Positions 8,290 through 15,511 of a DNA stretch of 27,639 nucleotides are shown here, in pieces (position 1 is the stretch's first letter; every line of letters starts with the position of its first letter). The translations under genes were made by a program, and so were the position numbers. The stretch is from the NCBI GenBank assembly GCA_900539095.1, contig UQAR01000023.1, positions 1 to 27,639 of the forward strand, in the 5' to 3' direction. This DNA comes from an uncultured Ruminococcus sp. GTDB lineage: Bacteria; Bacillota; Clostridia; Oscillospirales; Ruminococcaceae. The notes beneath the pieces are model-generated. The model was not told the DNA's origin. It saw only the letters and a list, made by a program, of their open reading frames with translations, and searched no databases.

Positions 8290-9051
8290 ATGATAAAAAT
8301 AGCCGTTTACGGAAAGGGCGGAATAGGAAAATCCACTGTTACGGGAAATCTTGCCGCCGCATTCGCAAGTCTTGGAAAAAGAGTTATACAAATTGGCTGT
8401 GACCCTAAGGCTGACTCCACCATAAATCTTTTGGGCGGCGAGCCTGTCATGCCTGTGATGAATTATCTCAGAGAGCATGACGATGAGCCTGAAAGTATCG
8501 AGGAGATATCCAAAGAGGGCTACGGCGGAGTGCTTTGTATCGAAACAGGCGGTCCTACCCCTGGGCTTGGCTGTGCAGGCAGAGGTATAATCACAACGTT
8601 CAGCCTGCTTGAGGACTTGAAACTATTTGAAAAATATAAGCCTGACGTTGTGCTCTATGACGTCCTCGGCGACGTCGTGTGCGGAGGTTTCGCCGCACCT
8701 ATCAGAGAGGGCTACGCCTCAAAGGTGCTTATCGTCACCTCAGGAGAGAAAATGGCTTTGTATGCGGCAAATAATATAAACAGTGCGGTGAAAAATTTTG
8801 CCGACAGGAGCTATGCTAAAGTCCGTGGTATCGTCATGAACAGGCGAAACGTTGAGGGCGAGGAAGAAAAGGTCAGAGCCTTTGCAGACAACGCAGGGCT
8901 TGATATCGTTGCGGATATTCCAAGAAGTGACGATATCATAAGATGTGAGGATAAGGGCATGACCGTCATTGAGGGCGAGCCTGACTGTCAGGCGGCAAGG
9001 TGCTTTTTAAAGCTTGCACAGACCCTTATTCAGGAGGATAACAATGAGTAA
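8290..9051 (+). CDS. NifH-like ATPase/reductase, module 2
   Basis: A 253-residue NifH homologue, paralogue of 5088-5852. P-loop GKGGIGKS at 8-15, GCDPKADST, cluster cysteines C95 and C131, and the arginine of GCAGRG are all present, so it should bind MgATP and a dimer-bridging [4Fe-4S] cluster. The first 45 residues and the switch region DVLGDVVCGGF are nearly identical to module 1 in protein and partly in DNA. The C-terminal third differs more. Its start has an unusual hairpin-separated ribosome binding site. It overlaps the next gene by 8 bases. Confidence 0.93.
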   Translation: MIKIAVYGKGGIGKSTVTGNLAAAFASLGKRVIQIGCDPKADSTINLLGGEPVMPVMNYLREHDDEPESIEEISKEGYGGVLCIETGGPTPGLGCAGRGIITTFSLLEDLKLFEKYKPDVVLYDVLGDVVCGGFAAPIREGYASKVLIVTSGEKMALYAANNINSAVKNFADRSYAKVRGIVMNRRNVEGEEEKVRAFADNAGLDIVADIPRSDDIIRCEDKGMTVIEGEPDCQAARCFLKLAQTLIQEDNNE

Positions 9052-10345
9052 AGCCTTTTACATAACAGCGGCGGAGCTTGCAAAAATGGGAAAAGACAAT
9101 ATTCCTGACGAGCTGCTCTCTGCAAAGCACCTTATCTATAGTTCCCCTGCAACGCTGGCGTTCAATTCACCCGGTGCACAGGGATTTGGCGTGAAAAGAG
9201 CAGGCCTTGCAGTGCCTGGCTCTGTTATGCTCCTTGTTGCACCTGCCTGCTGCGGACGAAACACAACCATGCTCAGTGCTGAAAGCGGCTATGGGGACAG
9301 ATTTTTCTACCTGCTGCTTGACGATACCGATATCGTCACAGGCAGACACCTTACAAAGATACCAAAAGCCGTTGAGGAGGTCTGTCAAAGTCTTGACTAT
9401 ACCCCCTCGGCGGTGATGATATGTATAACCTGCGTTGACGCTCTGCTGGGCACTGATATGGACAGAGTTTGCAGAAAGTGCAGCGACAGAGCAGGCGTGC
9501 CTGTTGTGCCATGCTATATGTATGCCCTCACAAGAGAAAAGCGTCTGCCGCCTATGGCGTCTGTGAGAAAGTCGGTGTATTCTCTGCTGAAACCATGCAA
9601 GAGAAAGTCTGACGAGGTGAATATCTTAGGATACTTCTCACCGTTGCAGGAGGACTGCGAGCTTTACAGCCTGCTGAAAAGTGCAGGGGTAAAGACCATA
9701 AGGGAGCTTTCAAGGTGCGATACCTTCGAGGAATATGAAAAAATGTCACAAGCGAATTTTTCCCTTGTGCTCAATGCCGAGGCAAGGTATGCGGCTCAGC
9801 AAATGGAGCAGGAGCTTAAAATACCTTTCATAGAGCTTGCGAGAGTTTTTCAGACCGATAAGATATCCACACAGTATCGTCTGCTTGGTCAGGCGATAGG
9901 TGCAGAGCTTTGTGATAAAGAGTATTATGACCAGACCATGGCTCTTATAGATGATTTCAGAGAAACGCATAAAGGACTGTGCTTTGCAGTGGGAGAGTTT
10001 TCAAACTGCGACCCTATAGAAATGTCTTTGGCACTTATACGATACGGCTTTAAGGTGGCGGAGATATTCGGAACTGTGGGAGAGCGAAATTTCGGCTTTG
10101 TGAAAAAGATAGCACAGCTTTCCCCTGAAACGAGGATATATTCAAACCTTTCCCCTACAATGCTCTTTTACGAGCCTGACAAACGGGTGAACGTTTATAT
10201 CGGCAAGGACTGTGCCTATTACCACCCTGATATAGCAGGAGCGGACTTTAATGACGAGATACAGCCTTTCGGCTATGCAGGAGTGAAAAAGCTTTTCTGC
10301 GACCTTGAAAAGGCACTTGACGGGAAAGGAGCGGAGGACAAATGA
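9044..10345 (+). CDS. NifD-like nitrogenase component 1 subunit, module 2
   Basis: A 433-residue nitrogenase component 1 homologue, counterpart of 5849-7141. C70 (APACCGRNT) and C130 (ICITCVDALLGTDMD) occupy the family's cluster-ligand positions; the second motif is close to the usual C...GxD pattern of NifD-type subunits. C69 and C127 are extra. It lacks the C-terminal CxxC of the module 1 protein. The ATG at 9044 follows AGGAGG with a 6-base spacer; an upstream in-frame start at 9014 lies inside the previous gene and is not preferred. It ends in an ATGA overlap with the next gene. Divergence from module 1 is large, so the two D-type proteins probably do different jobs. Confidence 0.8.
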   Translation: MSKAFYITAAELAKMGKDNIPDELLSAKHLIYSSPATLAFNSPGAQGFGVKRAGLAVPGSVMLLVAPACCGRNTTMLSAESGYGDRFFYLLLDDTDIVTGRHLTKIPKAVEEVCQSLDYTPSAVMICITCVDALLGTDMDRVCRKCSDRAGVPVVPCYMYALTREKRLPPMASVRKSVYSLLKPCKRKSDEVNILGYFSPLQEDCELYSLLKSAGVKTIRELSRCDTFEEYEKMSQANFSLVLNAEARYAAQQMEQELKIPFIELARVFQTDKISTQYRLLGQAIGAELCDKEYYDQTMALIDDFRETHKGLCFAVGEFSNCDPIEMSLALIRYGFKVAEIFGTVGERNFGFVKKIAQLSPETRIYSNLSPTMLFYEPDKRVNVYIGKDCAYYHPDIAGADFNDEIQPFGYAGVKKLFCDLEKALDGKGAEDK

Positions 10346-11409
10346 AAAATCTTTTGAAACTTTTGTCGCCCTTTGCCCCTGACCAGTCGGGGGCGGCGGC
10401 AGTGCTCTATGAGCTTGGTGGACTTATGGTCATTTGTGACGCAGGCGGCTGTGCAGGCAACGTCTGCGGCTTTGACGAACCTCGTTGGTTCACTAAAAAA
10501 AGTGCAGTCTTTAGTGCAGGACTGCGTGATATGGACGCCATTCTGGGACGTGACGACAGGCTCATCGAAAAGCTTTCTAAAGCCTGTGAGCAGATAAGAC
10601 CTGCCTTCACCGCAATAATAGGCACGCCTGTGCCTGCGGTCATTGCCACGGATATGAGAGCACTAAAACGTATGGCAGAAAAGAAAACCGGTCTGCCTTG
10701 CATAACAGCCGAGTGTACAGGCACGAACTATTACGACAGCGGCTCAGAACCCGTGTGGCTTGATCTTTTCAAAACTTTTTGCACTGAAAGATACCCCGTG
10801 GAAAAGGGCAGACTTGGCATTATCGGTGCAACACCGCTGGAGCTTGGGATAATAAGTCCTGAGCGGATAGCGGAAGAATATAAAGCAAAGGGCTGGGAAA
10901 ATGTTATCTGCTATGGCATGGCAAGCACTCTTGAAGATGTGAAAAATGCAGCTGCGGCGGAGAAAAATATAGTCTGCTCATCAGCCGCAATAAAGGCGGC
11001 GGAGTATCTGAAAGAAAAATTCGGCACGCCTTATGAGATAGAATATCCAAAAAGCTGTCTGCCTGATGAGGTGATCGAAAAAGCGGGCAGCTTTGCAGAT
11101 AAAAAAGTCCTTGTGATACATACTCAAACAGCGGCTGATACCGTGAGAAAGCTTATCAAAGAAAAAAGCGGTGCGGCAAAATGCACAGCGGCAACGTTTT
11201 TCATACAGAAAAAAGAGCTTTTGCAGCAGGGCGATATCTTCCTTGCAGACGAAAGTGACCTTTGCGACGCCGTGGGAGATAACTATGACGTTGTCATTGC
11301 AGACCGTACCCTTAGGCGTGTTATGAAAAATTTCAAGGGCGAGTTTGTAGACTTCCCACATTTCGGACTTTCAGGCAGACTTATGCAGGGAGAGAGTGAA
11401 AAAATATGA
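10342..11409 (+). CDS. NifK-like nitrogenase component 1 subunit, module 2
   Basis: A 355-residue paralogue of 7138-8256. Shared landmarks are YELGG, a GC motif (CDAGGCAGN, C37), DEPRWF, GATPLE and a C-terminal PHFGLSGR. The second cluster-ligand cysteine of module 1 (C91 there) is replaced: the aligned segment reads AIIGTPVPAV. Cysteines C32 and C42 flank C37 and might compensate. So either the cluster in this module has another ligand set, or this subunit is mainly structural. Start ATG follows GGAGG and overlaps the previous stop by 4 bases; its own stop overlaps the next gene (ATGA). Confidence 0.75.
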   Translation: MKNLLKLLSPFAPDQSGAAAVLYELGGLMVICDAGGCAGNVCGFDEPRWFTKKSAVFSAGLRDMDAILGRDDRLIEKLSKACEQIRPAFTAIIGTPVPAVIATDMRALKRMAEKKTGLPCITAECTGTNYYDSGSEPVWLDLFKTFCTERYPVEKGRLGIIGATPLELGIISPERIAEEYKAKGWENVICYGMASTLEDVKNAAAAEKNIVCSSAAIKAAEYLKEKFGTPYEIEYPKSCLPDEVIEKAGSFADKKVLVIHTQTAADTVRKLIKEKSGAAKCTAATFFIQKKELLQQGDIFLADESDLCDAVGDNYDVVIADRTLRRVMKNFKGEFVDFPHFGLSGRLMQGESEKI

Positions 11410-11807
11410 CAGAAGAGATAATAGAACGCCTTGAAGAATATCTTGGCACAGAAGAATTTGAATATGAGGCTGAAAACTGCATGGAGGAGCTTGACGAGAG
11501 CGGCGAGGGGATAAATGCAGTTTTGCCCCTGCTGAGATTTCTTGAAAGACACCCAATGGCTGATATCAGCATGACAAGTGCCGTGGTGAGATATATGGAG
11601 CAGTTTTACGGCAGAGGCTACGAAAAATTCCTTATGGAGTCAGTGAGCCGCAGACCTACTGTCCATACCGTCAGAATGTTGGGCAGACTGCGAAACGCCG
11701 CCATAGAAGAAGGTCTGGACGGCGAAGAGTTCGAGGACGTTCTCATAGACGTTCTAAACAGCGAGGCGGAGGACGAGATAAAGGACACCGTCAGGGAGAT
11801 GATCTGA
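11406..11807 (+). CDS. Unrecognised acidic helical protein between the nitrogenase-like genes and hypF
   Basis: A 133-residue protein I do not recognise. It is strongly acidic at both ends (runs rich in Glu/Asp within residues 1-35 and 100-130) with a more basic middle (VSRRPTVHTVRMLGRLRNA). The pattern of leucines suggests all-alpha structure, perhaps a small helical-repeat fold. It has one cysteine, no signal peptide and no membrane segment. It overlaps the preceding stop by 4 bases (ATGA) and its own stop overlaps the hypF start (TGATG), so it is made together with both. An adaptor or chaperone role within the cofactor system is possible but is only an inference from position. Confidence 0.85.
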   Translation: MTEEIIERLEEYLGTEEFEYEAENCMEELDESGEGINAVLPLLRFLERHPMADISMTSAVVRYMEQFYGRGYEKFLMESVSRRPTVHTVRMLGRLRNAAIEEGLDGEEFEDVLIDVLNSEAEDEIKDTVREMI

Positions 11808-14086
11808 TGAAAACCGAAATTATCCGTGTTTACGGTATCGTTCAAGGCGTGGGATTTCGCCCTTTTGTCAGCCGTGAGGCGATAGACCTTGGACTGCACG
11901 GCACTGTGGCGAACAAAGGCTCATATGTGGAGATACACGCTCAGGGCAGCGAAAAAGCCGTTGGCGAACTGAAAAATGCCTTGGAGAATCGACCTCCTGA
12001 ACGTGCAATGATAATGGAGATAATTTCAGCCCATGCCGACGAACCGCCTTTTGACAGCTTTGAGATAATCGACAGCGAAAAAGAAAAAGGTGATATTTTC
12101 GTTTCACCTGACATTGCGGTGTGCGAAAAATGCAAGGCGGAGCTTTTTGACAAAACAAACAGAAGATACCATCACCCTTTTATAAACTGTACCCAGTGCG
12201 GCCCACGGCTCACTATTATGGACTCTATGCCCTATGACAGAGAGCGTACAACAATGGCTGATTTTCCAATGTGCAAAGACTGCGAAAGGGAATACACCGA
12301 CCCTGCCACAAGGCGTTATGACGCCCAGCCTGTTTGCTGTAACGAGTGCGGCCCTGAGGTCTATATCATAGGCAGTGGCGAAAAAGGGTCTAAGGCTATC
12401 ACCGCCGTAAGAAAGGCTGTCATGGCAGGAAAAATAATAGCGGTCAAGGGCATAGGCGGCTTTCACCTGTGCTGTGACGGCAAAAACGAAAGTGCAGTAA
12501 AAAGGCTCAGAGAGCTTAAAAACCGCCCCGCAAAGCCGCTTGCTGTCATGCTCAAAGACCTTTGTACCGTAAAGCGTGAGTGCAGTATTGATACCACACA
12601 GGAAAAACTGCTCACAGGCTGGCAAAAGCCTATCGTTTTGGTGAAAAAAAATCAGGGCGGCAGCCTTTGCGAAAGCATTGCACCTGATAATCCTACCGTG
12701 GGAGTTATGCTGCCCTATGCACCGCTGCACCTGCTGCTTTTTGACTATGACGACGGCGTGGAAATGACAGACTGCCTTGTTATGACAAGCGGAAACGTCC
12801 GTGGTGCACCTATCTGCCGCAGCGACGAGGACGCTCTCAGCGAAATAGCGAATTTCTGCGACCTTATACTTTCCCACAATAGGCGTATACTCATACGCTC
12901 AGACGATACCGTCATGGATACCTTTGAGGGCAAGCCTTACATAATAAGGCGTTCAAGAGGATATGCACCATTGCCTGTTATGACATCATGCAGTGATAAA
13001 GGTCAGACCCTTGCCATAGGCGGCGAGCTTAAAAACACTTTCTGTATCAGAAAGGGCAGCCTTTACTATCTCTCTTCCTATGTAGGCGATATGGCGGATA
13101 TCCGCACCGTAAAGGCTCTTGAGGAGTCAGTAAAGCGTATGTGCGAGCTTTTGGAAACAACGCCTCAGACAGTGGCGTGCGATATGCACCCGAAATACAA
13201 CACCGTGGCATTTGCCGAGGGGCTTGGTAAACCGGTGAAAAAAATCCAGCACCATTATGCCCATATACTTTCCTGCATGGCAGAAAACGACTATAGCCAA
13301 AAGGTCATAGGCGTTTCATATGACGGCACAGGCTTTGGCTCAGACAGCACCATATGGGGCGGCGAGATACTCTTGTGTGACCGCACAGGCTTTGACCGCA
13401 TGGCAAGCATAAAGCCTTTCATGCAGGTGGGCGGAGATCTTTCCTCAAAAGAGGGCTGGCGTATCGCCGCAATGATAGCAGGCACAGCCTATGGCGAAAT
13501 GGGCGGAGAGGTCTGCGAAAAGCTTGGCATTTGCACAGCAAAAGAATATAAGCTGCTGTCTGTAATGGCAGAAAAAAAGCTGAACGCAGTAAGCTCCACC
13601 AGTGCAGGACGGCTTTTTGACGCCGCCTCAGCAGTGCTTGGCATAAGGCGTTTTTCCACCTTTGAGGGCGAGGCGTCAATGGCTTTGCAGTTTGCAGCCG
13701 AAAAATTCAGCAGCGAGCCATTTGGCGTTTATGAGCCTATGGAAAAGCTCACCGCCGAAAAAGAGGGCAGGATAATGCTCTGCACTCAGGCACTTGTCAA
13801 AAGGCTTTGTGATGGGGTGCAAAATGGCGAGGATAAAAACCGCCTTGCCTATGAGTTCCATTCACTTCTTGCGGACATGACCGCACAGGCGTGCAAGACC
13901 ATAAGCGAGAGGACAGGCGTAAAGGTCTGTGCCCTGAGCGGCGGAGTTTTTCAGAACAAGCTGCTGCTGAAAATGGTGAAATGCCGTCTTGAAAAAATGG
14001 GACTGAGAGTGCTTATCCACAGCCTTGTGCCTGCTAATGACGGCGGTATAGCTTTGGGACAAGCGTTTTATCTGAATGGGGAGTGA
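11807..14086 (+). CDS. hypF: HypF, carbamoyltransferase of hydrogenase cyanide-ligand synthesis
   Basis: HypF uses carbamoyl phosphate and ATP to make carbamoyl-adenylate and moves the carbamoyl group to the C-terminal cysteine of HypE, the first step to the CN ligands of iron. The 759-residue product is full length (E. coli HypF about 750). It has an N-terminal acylphosphatase domain (VQGVGFRPF, 12-20), two zinc-finger-like motifs (C106, C109, C128, C131 and C156, C159, C178, C181), a YrdC-like domain (around 200-390) and a Kae1/TsaD-like domain with HHYAH near residue 485. No defect seen. The start shares TGATG with the previous gene and follows GGGAG. It is followed by a 132-base gap containing a palindromic repeat. 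Confidence 0.96.
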   Translation: MKTEIIRVYGIVQGVGFRPFVSREAIDLGLHGTVANKGSYVEIHAQGSEKAVGELKNALENRPPERAMIMEIISAHADEPPFDSFEIIDSEKEKGDIFVSPDIAVCEKCKAELFDKTNRRYHHPFINCTQCGPRLTIMDSMPYDRERTTMADFPMCKDCEREYTDPATRRYDAQPVCCNECGPEVYIIGSGEKGSKAITAVRKAVMAGKIIAVKGIGGFHLCCDGKNESAVKRLRELKNRPAKPLAVMLKDLCTVKRECSIDTTQEKLLTGWQKPIVLVKKNQGGSLCESIAPDNPTVGVMLPYAPLHLLLFDYDDGVEMTDCLVMTSGNVRGAPICRSDEDALSEIANFCDLILSHNRRILIRSDDTVMDTFEGKPYIIRRSRGYAPLPVMTSCSDKGQTLAIGGELKNTFCIRKGSLYYLSSYVGDMADIRTVKALEESVKRMCELLETTPQTVACDMHPKYNTVAFAEGLGKPVKKIQHHYAHILSCMAENDYSQKVIGVSYDGTGFGSDSTIWGGEILLCDRTGFDRMASIKPFMQVGGDLSSKEGWRIAAMIAGTAYGEMGGEVCEKLGICTAKEYKLLSVMAEKKLNAVSSTSAGRLFDAASAVLGIRRFSTFEGEASMALQFAAEKFSSEPFGVYEPMEKLTAEKEGRIMLCTQALVKRLCDGVQNGEDKNRLAYEFHSLLADMTAQACKTISERTGVKVCALSGGVFQNKLLLKMVKCRLEKMGLRVLIHSLVPANDGGIALGQAFYLNGE

Positions 14087-14133
14087 GGAATGAGAAATTA
14101 AGGTATCGCTTAGCGGCGATGATTTTCTTATTC

Positions 14134-14160
14134 TGTAGGGACGACCTTGGGTCGCCCGTG
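14134..14160 (+). repeat. Palindromic intergenic repeat, copy 2 (variant)
   Basis: TGTAGGG...CGCCCGTG flanks are the same as in copy 1, but the stem inside is CGACC-TTG-GGTCG (14142-14154). Both arms changed together, so base pairing is kept although the sequence differs from GAAC/GTTC in the other copies. It occupies part of the 132-base hypF-hypC gap. No T-run follows, so it is not a standard terminator. Confidence 0.75.
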
Positions 14161-14218
14161 TATCCACCTTGTCTGATTTGATTCTATATAGATTTTTATA
14201 TTTTTTGGAGGTATTGAT

Positions 14219-14428
14219 ATGTGTGTAGGTTTATCTGCAAAAGTTGTAAGTGTAAATGAGGGCACTGCCGTTATCGATGCAAGCGGTGCAAAAAGAGAAG
14301 TTTCCGCCGACCTTATCGACGACCTTGAAGTGGGTGATTATGTCATGGTGCACGCAGGTGTGGCTATCGCAAAGATAACCTCAGACGACGCCGAGGAAAC
14401 TGACGAGATAATGGAGAGTATCCAATGA
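14219..14428 (+). CDS. hypC: HypC, chaperone of Fe(CN)2CO assembly
   Basis: HypC is a small OB-fold chaperone that, with HypD, carries the iron while it receives cyanide and carbonyl ligands. The product is 69 residues and begins with the essential Met-Cys (C2). The VGDYVMVHAGVAI segment contains the conserved histidine of the family. The C-terminus is acidic. The ATG at 14219 follows GGAGG. Its stop overlaps the hypD start (ATGA). It is slightly shorter than E. coli HypC but has the key residues. Confidence 0.94.
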   Translation: MCVGLSAKVVSVNEGTAVIDASGAKREVSADLIDDLEVGDYVMVHAGVAIAKITSDDAEETDEIMESIQ

Positions 14429-15483
14429 ACACTAACACTATAGAAAATGCAAAGGAGATAATAAGCTCCTATAAACGTGAGGACGGCAAAAAGCTCCGTA
14501 TAATGGAAGTCTGCGGCACTCACACCCACGAGATATTCAGGCTTGGCATAAGAAAGCTGCTCCCTGAAAGCGTCGAGCTTATCTCAGGTCCCGGCTGCCC
14601 AGTTTGTGTTACCCCGGTGGGATTTATTGACGAGGCTTGTATGCTCGCCATTGAAAAAGGTGCGGTGATATGCACATTCGGCGACCTTATAAGAGTTCCA
14701 GGAACAGAAATGAGCCTAGCAGGAGCAAGGTCAAAGGGTGCGACAATAAAGACAGTTTATTCTCCACTTGACGCCGTTTCGTATGCTGACAGCCATAGGG
14801 ACGAGCAGGTGGTATTTCTCGCCGTCGGTTTTGAGACCACCACTCCTTCAGCCTGCCTTGCAGTGGAAAAAGCTAAAAAGCTTGGTCTTGAGAATTTCTC
14901 CATACTTGGTGCGAACAAGACCATGCCTAACGCCTATAAGGCTCTTGAGGGCAGTGCCGACGCATTTTTGTATCCCGGTCACGTCAACGCTATCACAGGC
15001 ACAGCCGTGTGCGAGGAGCTTGTGAAAAAGGGTGTTTCAGGCGTTGTTACGGGCTTTACAGCCGCTGAACTTCTTACGGCTCTTGCCGTTACCATAGAAC
15101 TTTCTCAGCGTGGCGAACCGTTTTTCAGAAACTGCTATCCGAGAGTAGTAAAACCTGAGGGCAACCCAGCCGCCATAAAGCTTATGGAAAAGGTCATGAC
15201 CCCCTGCGACAGCGAGTGGCGTGGACTTGGCATCATACCAATGTCAGGCATGATACTCCGTGACGAGTATGCGGACTTTGACGCACGAAAGAAATTCTCC
15301 CTGCCGAAAATAACGGGCAAACCGAATCCAGCTTGCCGCTGCGGAGATGTTTTGCAGGGCAAGTGCAAGCCGTCAGACTGTAAAGTTTTCGGCAAGGTCT
15401 GCACACCGCTCCACCCAGTTGGTGCGTGCATGGTGTCCAACGAGGGAGCTTGCTCGGCTTATTACCAGTACGGCAATTTGTAA
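14425..15483 (+). CDS. hypD: HypD, iron-sulfur scaffold for Fe(CN)2CO
   Basis: HypD binds a [4Fe-4S] cluster and, in complex with HypC, holds the iron that gets CN from HypE and CO from an unresolved source. The 352-residue product has CGTHTH (C30), GPGCPVC (C58, C61), GFETT, PGHV and the cysteine-rich C-terminus (CRCGDVLQGKC then VGACMVSNEGACSAYY) that binds the cluster. All hallmark motifs are intact. It overlaps hypC by 4 bases and is followed by hypE after 28 bases. Confidence 0.96.
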   Translation: MNTNTIENAKEIISSYKREDGKKLRIMEVCGTHTHEIFRLGIRKLLPESVELISGPGCPVCVTPVGFIDEACMLAIEKGAVICTFGDLIRVPGTEMSLAGARSKGATIKTVYSPLDAVSYADSHRDEQVVFLAVGFETTTPSACLAVEKAKKLGLENFSILGANKTMPNAYKALEGSADAFLYPGHVNAITGTAVCEELVKKGVSGVVTGFTAAELLTALAVTIELSQRGEPFFRNCYPRVVKPEGNPAAIKLMEKVMTPCDSEWRGLGIIPMSGMILRDEYADFDARKKFSLPKITGKPNPACRCGDVLQGKCKPSDCKVFGKVCTPLHPVGACMVSNEGACSAYYQYGNL

Positions 15484-15511
15484 AATAAACTATTCGAAAA
15501 GAGGAATAATT

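Noticed and set aside
5088..11409. True nitrogen-fixation (nif) operon
   Set aside because: No nifB, nifE or nifN, short D and K subunits, incomplete cluster ligands, and hydrogenase-maturation genes on both sides.
12104..12877. Long 257-codon open frame on the minus strand
   Set aside because: It lies fully antisense to hypF, has no ribosome binding site of note and no recognisable motif. It is a shadow of the GC pattern of the real gene.
15347..15511. Upstream extension of hypE by 55 codons
   Set aside because: The extension overlaps hypD coding sequence. The ATG at 15512 has a good ribosome binding site and gives the typical HypE N-terminus.
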